Positions 1 through 4,975 are shown, numbered from the stretch's first letter. The stretch is DNA of 5,130 nt from Actinomycetota bacterium (GCA_003168295.1 PMST01000134.1:31622-36751), one strand, 5' to 3'. Notes: generated from the sequence alone by a model not told the origin. Program-made: numbers and translations.

Positions 1-1044
1 CCCGGTGGCGAGCAGGGGTTCAACCTCGCCCGGGTGGTCGCGGTGCTGCTGGGACACGACCACCTGCCAGGGACGACGGTCAACCGGTACTGCTCCTCGT
101 CGTTGCAGACCACCCGGATGGCCTTCCACGCGATCAAGGCCGGCGAAGGCGACGTGTACATCTCGGCCGGCGTCGAGTGCGTGAGCAGGCTCGCCAAGGG
201 CAGCAGCGATTCCCTCCCCGATACCCGCAATCCCCTCTTCGCGGAGGCACAGGCGCGGACCGGGCAAGCGCGCGCGGGCCACGCCGGGCCGTGGCACGAC
301 CCGCGCGAAGCCGGGCTCCTCCCTGACATCTACATAGCCATGGGCGAGACCGCGGAAAACGTCGCCGGGCTGCGCGGCGTCACCCGGGAACAGCAGGACG
401 AGTTCGGCGTACGTTCGCAGAACCTGGCGGAGAAGGCCATCGCCAACGGCTTCTGGGCGCGGGAGATCACGCCCGTCACGCTGCCCGACGGCACCGTGGT
501 CACCGCCGACGATGGTCCCCGCCCGGGTACCACGATCGAAAAGGTCGCCGCGCTGAAGCCGGTCTTCCGCCCGGACGGCACCGTGACCGCGGGTAACTGC
601 TGCCCGCTCAACGACGGCGCCGCCGCCCTCGTGGTGATGAGCGACGTCAAGGCGGCCGAGCTCGGGCTCACGCCGCTGGCGCGGATCGTGTCTTCCGGGG
701 TGACCGCGCTATCGCCCGAGATCATGGGTCTGGGACCGGTGGAGGCTTCACGCCAGGCGCTCGCGCGAGCCGGGATGGCGATCGCCGACATCGACCTGGT
801 GGAGATCAACGAGGCGTTCGCGGCTCAGGTCATCCCGTCCTACACTGATCTCGGCGTCGACATCTCCAAGCTCAACGTGAACGGCGGGGCCATCGCGGTC
901 GGGCACCCGTTCGGGATGACCGGGGCGCGGATCGCCACCACCCTGCTGAACAGCCTGCAGTTCCACGACGCCACGCTGGGCCTGGAGACCATGTGCGTGG
1001 GCGGCGGCCAGGGCATGGCGATGATCTTCGAGCGGCTGAGTTAA
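1..1044 (+). CDS. Thiolase / acetyl-CoA C-acetyltransferase, 5' end missing
   Basis: This is the C-terminal 347 residues of a thiolase; the frame is open to the first base, so the gene starts upstream, and full-length relatives of about 400 residues imply some 50-60 are missing. Thiolases cleave 3-ketoacyl-CoA with CoA in beta-oxidation or condense two acyl-CoAs in reverse. Visible catalytic elements, numbered from the window edge, are the nucleophilic Cys31 in NRYCSSSLQT, NEAFA around residue 270, His302 in GGAIAVGHPFGMTGAR, and the acid/base Cys332 in MCVGGGQG. All three catalytic residues are present, so the enzyme should be active. A loop-rich insert (about residues 65-100) separates the two halves of the N-terminal domain, as in the actinobacterial FadA-type enzymes. 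Substrate chain length cannot be read from sequence. It stops at TAA and is followed at once by a terminator, so it is probably the last gene of its transcript. Confidence 0.96.
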   Translation, partial: PGGEQGFNLARVVAVLLGHDHLPGTTVNRYCSSSLQTTRMAFHAIKAGEGDVYISAGVECVSRLAKGSSDSLPDTRNPLFAEAQARTGQARAGHAGPWHDPREAGLLPDIYIAMGETAENVAGLRGVTREQQDEFGVRSQNLAEKAIANGFWAREITPVTLPDGTVVTADDGPRPGTTIEKVAALKPVFRPDGTVTAGNCCPLNDGAAALVVMSDVKAAELGLTPLARIVSSGVTALSPEIMGLGPVEASRQALARAGMAIADIDLVEINEAFAAQVIPSYTDLGVDISKLNVNGGAIAVGHPFGMTGARIATTLLNSLQFHDATLGLETMCVGGGQGMAMIFERLS

Positions 1045-1055
1045 AACATTTGGTT

Positions 1056-1083
1056 GCCGCCAGGGGGTTGCCAGGTGGCTTTT
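1056..1083 (+). terminator. Intrinsic terminator after the thiolase gene
   Basis: Bases 1056-1064 pair with 1071-1079 as a 9-bp stem with one G-T wobble (1059/1076) and one A-A mismatch (1062/1073), closing a 6-nt loop (GGGTTG). Four T residues follow directly at 1080-1083. It begins 11 nt after the thiolase stop codon. The T run is short, as is common in GC-rich genomes, so efficiency is uncertain. Confidence 0.6.
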
Positions 1084-1116
1084 GATGAGGCAATCTCAGC
1101 TCAAGAGAGCATTCAT

Positions 1117-1122
1117 GGAGGT
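1117..1122 (+). promoter_or_regulatory. Shine-Dalgarno sequence GGAGGT
   Basis: A perfect GGAGGT lies 5 nt before the TTG at 1128 and 7 nt before position 1130, which is a GTC codon in the neighbouring reading frame. The site marks a real translation start nearby and is the reason for placing the small gene's start at 1128. It also overlaps an ATG at 1115 that opens a 15-codon frame ending at TAG 1160-1162. Confidence 0.6.
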
Positions 1123-1127
1123 GCCCG

Positions 1128-1361
1128 TTGTCACTGATCCACTCACCGAATCTGCACAGTAGTCTCATTGCACGTATCCCGGTCGTTACCGGACGTGACC
1201 TCGCTGAGTGGTTCCACCGTCTTGAATCCGGCCCTGCGTTCCTGCGCTGCGACGAACGCGCACACTGGCTGGCGGACGACGCCGGCATCTCGCACGGCTA
1301 CGCCAACGCGATCGTGCACGAGTACGAGTTGCGAAGGCGCCTGCGCCTCAACGGGGCCTGA
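1128..1361 (+). CDS. Small DUF4287-type protein, 77 aa
   Basis: The product resembles the DUF4287 family, a short helical domain of unknown function found in many bacteria, sometimes alone and sometimes fused to other domains. The recognisable core runs from about residue 10 to 67: a hydrophobic SLIARIP stretch, the TGRDLAEWF motif (residues 21-29), an ERAHWL segment (43-48) and the GISHGYANAIVHEYE signature (53-67). There is no signal peptide or membrane segment, so it should be cytosolic. The chosen start is TTG, 5 nt after GGAGGT; no ATG or GTG is available in frame upstream of the core. The first eight residues look unlike a normal N-terminus, and the overlapping +2 frame reads VTDPLTESA before a stop, so a 1-nt indel or altered start codon is possible. 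It lies 83 nt after the thiolase, beyond a terminator. Family assignment is by recognition, without a profile search. Confidence 0.75.
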   Translation: MSLIHSPNLHSSLIARIPVVTGRDLAEWFHRLESGPAFLRCDERAHWLADDAGISHGYANAIVHEYELRRRLRLNGA

Positions 1362-1398
1362 CGCCTCCCGGTTCGTTCCGGCACGCTCGCCTTGCCCC

Positions 1399-1421
1399 CC
1401 GGGCGGCCTGGTCGCGCCCGG
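1399..1421 (+). terminator. GC hairpin downstream of the DUF4287 gene
   Basis: CCGGGCG (1399-1405) pairs perfectly with CGCCCGG (1415-1421) around a 9-nt loop, starting 38 nt after the DUF4287 stop. No T run follows, so termination would have to be of the U-tract-independent kind proposed for GC-rich actinobacteria, or the hairpin may simply stabilise the mRNA end. A second inverted repeat, TAGGC-CT-GCCTA, follows at 1423-1434. Confidence 0.4.
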
Positions 1422-1443
1422 ATAGGCCTGCCTAGCGACACGT

Positions 1444-1506
1444 CTACGCCAGGACCTGAATCTGCTGTGGGGCAGATCCGGGTAAGGGCGGCGTCCCCCG
1501 GCGTAG
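1444..1506. other. Nested inverted repeats, possible structured RNA
   Basis: An inner stem pairs 1454-1465 with 1472-1483: 12 positions with one mismatch (A1459/C1478) and one G-T wobble (T1457/G1480), around the 6-nt loop TGTGGG. An outer perfect 7-bp repeat, CTACGCC (1444-1450) with GGCGTAG (1500-1506), encloses it, with an unpaired 3' internal segment at 1484-1499. This is more order than a simple terminator needs. I do not recognise a known riboswitch or sRNA family, and the strand is undetermined because the pairing is nearly symmetrical. It may equally be part of a dispersed intergenic repeat. Confidence 0.35.
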
Positions 1507-1595
1507 GGCGGGCGGCCGACCAGGGCGGTTTCGGTAATGCGTGCTCTAAGGGGTGCAGTCGCCTTCCCCCTCCGGGGCATTTCTCCCGGCGCTTA

Positions 1596-1640
1596 CCTTG
1601 CGCGGCTTCCCTTCCGGCCGTCCCTTGCGCGGCTTTCCTC
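1596..1640. repeat. Two-copy direct repeat, 27-bp period
   Basis: CCTTGCGCGGCTT occurs at 1596-1608 and again at 1623-1635, with near-identical flanks (CCCT against TCCT after each copy). The period is 27 bp. Two copies only, so this is a short local duplication and not an array. Confidence 0.6.
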
Positions 1641-1658
1641 ACTAAGGGCGCGCCCGGG

Positions 1659-1678
1659 GCCGGCACCTCTTTGCCGGC
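1659..1678. repeat. Inverted repeat GCCGGC with 8-nt loop
   Basis: GCCGGC at 1659-1664 and again at 1673-1678 can form a 6-bp stem around ACCTCTTT. Because each arm is itself palindromic the pair is also a direct repeat. No T run follows on either strand. Function unknown. Confidence 0.4.
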
Positions 1679-1746
1679 ATCGCGCCCGACCTGCGTGACG
1701 CCTTCTCCCCGCTCACGACGACGCCTTTCAGCCGGCCTTTCGCGGC

Positions 1747-1783
1747 GCCTCGCGCCTGGCCCTTCGCCTCCCGCCTCGCGCCT
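1747..1783. repeat. Two-copy direct repeat, 26-bp period
   Basis: GCCTCGCGCCT occurs at 1747-1757 and 1773-1783. It is separate in sequence from the 27-bp repeat upstream but has nearly the same spacing, and both lie in the same pyrimidine-rich plus strand. Confidence 0.5.
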
Positions 1784-1820
1784 AGACTTCGGCGGTGCCC
1801 CGCACTGCGATCGCGGCGGC

Positions 1821-1842
1821 GCTCCGGCCGGGCGGCCGGGGC
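1821..1842. terminator. Strong 9-bp GC hairpin
   Basis: Bases 1821-1829 pair with 1834-1842 through nine positions, eight of them G-C and one T-G wobble (1823/1840), around the tetraloop GGGC. It could serve as a bidirectional, U-tract-independent terminator between the convergent units. There is no T run on either side, so this is only a structural suggestion. Confidence 0.35.
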
Positions 1843-1875
1843 CGCTTCCCGCCCCGACTGGACTTCTGACGCCCC

Positions 1876-1891
1876 GGCCGACCTATCGGCC
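1876..1891. repeat. Hairpin GGCCGA-CCTA-TCGGCC
   Basis: A perfect 6-bp stem with a 4-nt loop lies right at the left edge of the A+T-rich island and is followed by the palindrome GGTATACC at 1894-1901. On the minus strand it is about 160 nt beyond the tRNA 3' end, so it could end a tRNA transcript, but no T run supports that. Confidence 0.35.
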
Positions 1892-2050
1892 ACGGTATAC
1901 CCGGAGAGAAATATTATGATTTAACCGTATAAACATTGGCATAGTGGGTATAACAATCGTTTGCTGCTTGCCTCGACGTTGACCTTAGTGATCATTGTTT
2001 CGACTGGGACCATATTGACAATTGGGACATAGGATCGAGTCCGCAACGAG

Positions 2051-2124
2051 TGCCCCCGGTCGGAGTCGAACCGACACTGGGGACCCTTTTAGGGGGCCGG
2101 CCTCTTCCCTTGGGCTACGGGGGC
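2051..2124 (-). tRNA. Atypical tRNA, apparent anticodon UAA
   Basis: The minus strand folds as a complete 74-nt cloverleaf: perfect 7-bp acceptor stem (GCCCCCG/CGGGGGC), T8-A9, a D arm with only three sure pairs (GCC/GGC, with C13 opposite A22), a 5-bp anticodon stem (GGCCC/GGGTC, one G-T), a six-base variable region, a perfect T stem (GTCGG/CCGAC) with canonical loop TTCGACT, and discriminator A at 2051. CCA is not encoded. The 7-nt anticodon loop is CCTAAAA (plus-strand 2087-2093), giving UAA at 34-36, which would read UUA (Leu) and perhaps UUG. Two things are odd: leucine tRNAs normally have a long variable arm, which is absent, and position 33 is C where U is almost universal. It could be a specialised or non-translational tRNA, a decaying one, or a tRNA whose amino acid is not leucine. 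That it is a tRNA-like gene is secure; its identity is not. Confidence 0.85.
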
Positions 2125-2147
2125 GGCACCATAATACTGCGCACCCA

Positions 2148-2153
2148 ATTATC
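2148..2153 (-). promoter_or_regulatory. Candidate -10 element for the tRNA
   Basis: On the minus strand GATAAT (five of six matches to TATAAT) lies 23 nt upstream of the mature tRNA 5' end, which would give a leader of roughly 17-19 nt for RNase P to remove. No good -35 hexamer stands 16-18 bp upstream. A second candidate, TATTAT at 2131-2136, is so close that transcription would begin at about the mature 5' end. Both are weak. Confidence 0.3.
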
Positions 2154-2181
2154 TAACCGAGGAGTAACAACGACCTCTTCA

Positions 2182-2193
2182 AATAAATTTATT
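2182..2193. repeat. Perfect 12-bp palindrome AATAAATTTATT
   Basis: Self-complementary across all 12 bases, centred between 2187 and 2188, in the spacer between udg and the tRNA. Its centre is exactly 21 bp (two helical turns) from that of the neighbouring palindrome at 2203-2214, so both dyads would face the same side of the DNA. Confidence 0.5.
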
Positions 2194-2202
2194 CTCGCGC
2201 CA

Positions 2203-2214
2203 GGAAACGTTTCC
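2203..2214. promoter_or_regulatory. Perfect 12-bp palindrome GGAAACGTTTCC, operator-like
   Basis: The dyad with a central CG flanked by AAA/TTT has the general look of operators bound by LacI-family repressors (PurR-type boxes have an AAACGTTT core). It is about 79-90 nt upstream of the tRNA and 58 nt past the udg stop. No regulator gene is in the window, so operator function is inference. It also lies inside a wider inverted repeat, TCTCG (2193-2197) with CGAGA (2214-2218). Confidence 0.35.
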
Positions 2215-2272
2215 GAGAGAAATGCAGAGCGTAACTAATTACATGATCGACATTAGCACTGAGTAACCGCGA

Positions 2273-3103
2273 CTAGATTTCCAGGCCCGCGCAGGAACGG
2301 GCGCGGGTGAAAATAGCATCGAGCATTGCCGGAGTGACGCGGCCGGTGAATGTGTTCTGCTGACTTGGGTGGTAACAGCCAATAAGCAGCAGTTCGCCGG
2401 GCTTGGCACCAGGCGTCAACCGGACCTCGGCACCGTGGCCGAAGGCCGGCCTAGGTCGCGGTACCGCGAATCCGCACTGCCTGAGCACTGGCCACATCGC
2501 CTGCCAGGCGAATCCGCCCAGGCACACGATCACCCGCAGGTCAGCAGCCACGTAACGAAGCTCTGCCACGAGCCAGGGGGCGCAGGCGTCCCGCTCCGCA
2601 GGTTCAGGCTTATTGTCCGGCGGCGCGCAACGAACCGCGGCCACCATCCGCGTGGCGAGCAGCCGCTGGCCGTCTCCCGCGGAGACGCTGACCGGCTTTT
2701 CCGCCAGCCCGCACCGGTGCAGCGACGCGAAGAGAAAGTCTCCGCTGCGGTCGCCTGTGAAGATCCGGCCGGTACGGTTTCCGCCGTGGGCCGCGGGCGC
2801 GAGGCCGACGATCAGCACGCGTGGCTCCGGTGATCCCCACCCGGTCACGGGGCGCCCCCAGTAGCGCTCAGCCCGGAACGCACGGCGGCGGACGACGGCG
2901 ACCTGCTCACGCCAGCTGACAAGACGCGGGCACGCACGGCACACCGACTGCCGTGCGATGAGTTCGTCGAGCGTGGCCGCGCTGTCAGCGAGTTTCGTCA
3001 CCTCAGCCGCGGTGCCCGCGACCGGCGTACCTGGCCCAGCGGGGTCATCTGGCCAGCGGCCCGGTAGGACCAGCGGCCCGGTGAGGTCATCTTCGGCGGC
3101 CAC
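2273..3103 (-). CDS. Family 5 uracil-DNA glycosylase (UdgB type)
   Basis: Removes uracil, and in studied relatives other deaminated bases, from DNA at the start of base excision repair. The 276-residue product carries the two UdgB signatures: [14 protein letters not shown] at 100-113, followed by FTGD, and [10 protein letters not shown] at 245-254. Motif A has Ala where family 1 enzymes have a catalytic Asp, as is typical of family 5. Cys55 and Cys58 (CRACPRL), Cys159 and Cys174 are the expected 4Fe-4S ligands. The first 40 or so residues are Pro/Gly/Ala-rich and outside the conserved domain. The start is GTG, with AGGA 5 nt upstream; that AGGA shares its first base with the ppx stop codon. 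An ATG just inside the gene is out of frame. The stop is TAG. It is the last gene of the eno operon, 8 nt after ppx, and 148 nt separate it from the tRNA. Confidence 0.93.
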   Translation of the reverse strand: MAAEDDLTGPLVLPGRWPDDPAGPGTPVAGTAAEVTKLADSAATLDELIARQSVCRACPRLVSWREQVAVVRRRAFRAERYWGRPVTGWGSPEPRVLIVGLAPAAHGGNRTGRIFTGDRSGDFLFASLHRCGLAEKPVSVSAGDGQRLLATRMVAAVRCAPPDNKPEPAERDACAPWLVAELRYVAADLRVIVCLGGFAWQAMWPVLRQCGFAVPRPRPAFGHGAEVRLTPGAKPGELLLIGCYHPSQQNTFTGRVTPAMLDAIFTRARSCAGLEI

Positions 3104-3111
3104 CTGGTTCC

Positions 3112-4080
3112 TCAGCCGCAGGAATCCCTGGCCAGCGACCAGGCCATGCCGTCGAGAATGTCGTGCTCGCTCACCAGCACCTCGCTGAAGCCGAACCGGT
3201 CCATGATCCGGTCGAGGACAAGCGCGCCGCCGCCGATCACGTCGACACGCCCCGGGTGCATCACGCCGATCGCCGCGCGGACAGCCCGGGTCTGGGACAG
3301 CAGGGCAAGAGTCACGGCATGTACGTCGGCCGCGGAGACACGCGCGTGGTGGATCCGGGCCGCATCATAGGCGGGGAGCCCCGTCGCGATCGCCGCTACC
3401 GTGGTGACCGAACCCGCCAGGCCGACTAGCGTCTTCGCCTCTGACACCGGTACGGCATCAGCCACCGCATCCAGCGCCGCGTCGATGTCGGCGGTGGCCG
3501 CCGCGAGCTCTCGCGCCGTCGGCGGGTCACCGCGCAGGTGCCGCTCGGTCATCCTGACGCAGCCGATATTGACGGAGATGGCGTGCACATTGGACTCCGC
3601 CGCTCCGGCGCCCCCGGGCGCGGCGGCTTCACCCAGGACGAACTCGGTCGAGCCGCCGCCGATGTCGGCGACGAGGAAAGGGCCGCCGTGGTCGGCGGCG
3701 AGTTCTGCGGTTGCCCCGGTGAACGAGAGCATCGCCTCCCCGGCCCCGGTGAGGACTTCCGGCGCGACCCCGAGCACTTCGGATACCCGGCGGACGAACT
3801 CGGCCGCGTTACCGGCGTCGCGGGTCGCGCTGGTGGCCACCATACGCACCGACTGAGCCGCAAAACCGGCGATGACATCCGCGTATTCGCGCAGCATCCC
3901 GATCGTCCGGGCGAGTGCGGCCGGCGCCAGGCGCCCGGTCTCATCCACGCCCTCTCCCAACCGGACGATCTCCATCCGGCGGGTCAGGTCGGTCAGCTCG
4001 GCACGGCCGAGATCCACGTCCGCCACCAGCAGTCGCAGCGAATTCGTGCCGCAGTCCACGGCGGCTACCCGGCAGATCAT
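3112..4080 (-). CDS. Exopolyphosphatase / GppA-family phosphatase
   Basis: A Ppx/GppA-family hydrolase of the ASKHA fold that releases phosphate from inorganic polyphosphate or converts pppGpp to ppGpp; sequence does not decide between them. From ATG at 4080 it has 322 residues, the short form with only the two actin-like domains and no C-terminal HD domain, similar in size to mycobacterial Rv1026. Visible motifs are the first phosphate loop [14 protein letters not shown] (5-18), [10 protein letters not shown] (82-91), LTGAGEA with Glu115 (110-116), the second phosphate loop DIGGGSTEF (139-147), CVRMTER (174-180), GLAGSVTT (220-227), IGGG (282-285) and SEHDILDGM (304-312). The frame is open 13 codons further to a GTG at 4119, but the ATG overlaps the DUF501 stop by one base (TGATG), giving re-initiation coupling, and places the phosphate loop at the usual distance from the N-terminus. 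Cytosolic. Confidence 0.94.
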   Translation of the reverse strand: MICRVAAVDCGTNSLRLLVADVDLGRAELTDLTRRMEIVRLGEGVDETGRLAPAALARTIGMLREYADVIAGFAAQSVRMVATSATRDAGNAAEFVRRVSEVLGVAPEVLTGAGEAMLSFTGATAELAADHGGPFLVADIGGGSTEFVLGEAAAPGGAGAAESNVHAISVNIGCVRMTERHLRGDPPTARELAAATADIDAALDAVADAVPVSEAKTLVGLAGSVTTVAAIATGLPAYDAARIHHARVSAADVHAVTLALLSQTRAVRAAIGVMHPGRVDVIGGGALVLDRIMDRFGFSEVLVSEHDILDGMAWSLARDSCG

Positions 4081-4580
4081 CAGGAGTCCAGCGGAACGCA
4101 GGGTCCCGATAGCCACCATTCGCCCACGGCGTCCAGCGCCTCGCGGCCGAACGGGTTCACGCCGCCTGCGGCGAGCTCATGAGCAACCAGCGCATGCAGG
4201 CACTTTACCCGTCCGGGCATGCCGCCAGCGGACTGAGTGCCCGGCGGAAGCGGCTCGATTCCGGCTGATCGGGCCGCCGTCTCTCGCCGCGTCAGGTAAT
4301 CGTGGTGCGCGGATTCGTAGCGAAGGCGCACCGTCTCGTCGGCCAGCCTCACGGTCATCTCCCGCATCAGCCCGGAGGCTTCCAGCCTGCTCACCGCGGC
4401 ATTAGCCCGGGGGCAGGTCAGGTAGTACAGGGTGGGAAAGGGGCTGCCGTCAGGCAGCCTGGGCGCCGTCTCCGCGACATCGGGGAGCCCGCACGGACAG
4501 CGGTGGGCGACGCCGAGCAGCGCGCGCGGCGAGCGGCCGAGCTGACGGGCGATGACCGCCTCATCCCGCGTTGTTATCAC
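4080..4580 (-). CDS. DUF501 family protein
   Basis: A conserved actinobacterial protein of unknown function that nearly always sits between the divIC-like gene and ppx (Rv1025 in M. tuberculosis). The 166-residue product shows the family marks: HRCPCGLP (26-33), FPTLYYLTCPRA (48-59), GMPGRVKCLHALVAH (120-134) and GVNPFG (140-145). Cys28, Cys30, Cys56, Cys127, His129 and His134 could form a metal site, which is inference. There is no signal peptide or membrane segment. The start chosen is GTG at 4580, whose GTGA overlaps the upstream TGA by 4 nt; the frame stays open to 4721, but that extension overlaps divIC heavily and has no family similarity. Codons 2-3 (ATA ACA) are rare-type for this genome. 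It is coupled to ppx by a 1-nt overlap, suggesting a shared role, though none is established. Confidence 0.92.
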   Translation of the reverse strand: MITTRDEAVIARQLGRSPRALLGVAHRCPCGLPDVAETAPRLPDGSPFPTLYYLTCPRANAAVSRLEASGLMREMTVRLADETVRLRYESAHHDYLTRRETAARSAGIEPLPPGTQSAGGMPGRVKCLHALVAHELAAGGVNPFGREALDAVGEWWLSGPCVPLDS

Positions 4581-4974
4581 TTCGCCGGACTCGCGTCTGC
4601 CTGCTGGACCGACCGCCACAGCTTGTCGTACCACGGCGGTAGCCCAGGCCGCGAGGAAGTGGCCGTGCTGATCGCCGGCTGGCCGCCTTCCACGATGTAG
4701 CACTTCGTGCCCGGGAAGCACATGTCAAGCTCCTGCCGGGCCAGTTGTTCGATGTATGACCGGTTGGAGAGCTTGGCTTGCTCCGCTTCCAGGTTCTTCA
4801 CCTGTGCCAGCGTGGTCTGCTGCTGTGCTACCAGCTGATCGATCAGCCGTCGCTGAGCCACGTACTCACGCACCGGGTAAGCCAGGCTCAGCACGATCGC
4901 GCAGATCACCACCGCAAGCACGGCAGCCCGGCCGGTCAGCCGGGTTGTCCGGGGAGCAGCGGCGGCCGGGGACA

Positions 4975-4975
<1 letters not shown>
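4577..4975 (-). CDS. DivIC/FtsB-like septum formation initiator
   Basis: A 132-residue bitopic membrane protein of the DivIC/FtsB family. Known members form a complex with FtsL and FtsQ/DivIB and help activate septal peptidoglycan synthesis. Order of parts: a short basic cytoplasmic N-terminus (1-16), one transmembrane helix (about 17-34, VLAVVICAIVLSLAY), an extracytoplasmic coiled coil (about 37-70, ending near EAEQAKLSN), the SYIEQLARQEL segment (73-83), then the PGTKCYIV turn where homologues have a PGE-type motif, and a loose C-terminal tail. Cys86 and Cys92 flank this turn on the outside of the membrane and might form a disulfide. ATG at 4975 overlaps the eno stop by one base (TGATG), and its own stop overlaps the DUF501 start by four. 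The eno-divIC neighbourhood is conserved in actinobacteria and supports the call. Confidence 0.92.

Larger units (their letters stand above)
1362..1904. other. GC-rich gene-free stretch with hairpins and short repeats
   Basis: No protein gene is convincing here. The longest open frame (plus strand, 1392-1919) would give a Pro/Arg/Ser-rich product, matches no family I know, uses TTA and ATA codons, and has a weaker third-position G/C preference than the flanking genes. A minus-strand frame (1642-1893) is Arg/Ala/Gly-rich and equally unsupported. The stretch contains at least five inverted repeats and two pairs of direct repeats, listed separately, plus the perfect palindromes GGGCGCGCCC (1646-1655) and GCGATCGC (1807-1814). 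By hand count 1801-1860 is 51/60 G+C. It lies between convergent transcription units, so terminators for either side are the minimum expectation. Confidence 0.6.
1905..2272. other. A+T-rich island containing the tRNA
   Basis: Composition changes abruptly near 1905 and returns to GC-rich inside the udg gene. Hand counts give 25/60 G+C for 1921-1980, 26/60 for 2161-2220 and 24/60 for 2221-2280, against 51/60 for 1801-1860. Apart from the tRNA body (itself GC-rich) no protein gene is visible; a frame across the tRNA on the plus strand (2050-2238) is a shadow of it. The sequence has short repeats such as GTATAA (1927-1932 and 1948-1953) and TGGGAC (2005-2010 and 2023-2028), but no integrase, transposase or duplicated tRNA 3' end to mark an inserted element. 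Confidence 0.7.

Noticed and set aside
1068..1096. TTGCCA with CAATCT 17 bp downstream as a promoter for the DUF4287 gene
   Set aside because: The -10 match is only two of six and the -35 lies inside the thiolase terminator stem.
1143..1580. 145-codon frame antisense to the DUF4287 gene
   Set aside because: It is the reverse-strand shadow of a better supported gene and shows no domain.
1642..1893. 83-codon Arg/Ala-rich frame, minus strand
   Set aside because: No Shine-Dalgarno before the GTG, no family resemblance, and composition expected from GC-rich noncoding DNA.
1392..1919. 175-codon open frame, plus strand, in the gene-free region
   Set aside because: Low-complexity Pro/Arg/Ser composition, TTA and ATA codons, weaker third-position G/C than real neighbours, TTG start without a ribosome site, and no recognisable domain.
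1940..1955. CATAGTGGGTATAACA, resembling a tRNA D arm
   Set aside because: No matching acceptor, anticodon or T stem is found at the right distances on either strand.
2015..2020. TTGACA as a -35 box on the plus strand
   Set aside because: No -10-like hexamer stands 16-18 bp downstream and no plus-strand gene follows.
2030..2044. GGATCGAGTCC on the plus strand, resembling a tRNA T arm, as evidence for a second tRNA or tRNA fragment
   Set aside because: Only two base pairs extend from the loop, the loop is ATCGAGT and not TTCGANT, and no acceptor or anticodon stem can be built around it.
2050..2238. 62-codon frame, plus strand, across the tRNA
   Set aside because: Its first third (PVGVEPTLGTLLGG) is simply the translated complement of the tRNA, a common artefact.
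3538..4182. 214-codon frame, plus strand, opposite ppx
   Set aside because: Lies wholly over the strongly supported ppx gene and its overlap with DUF501; a typical high-GC antisense shadow.
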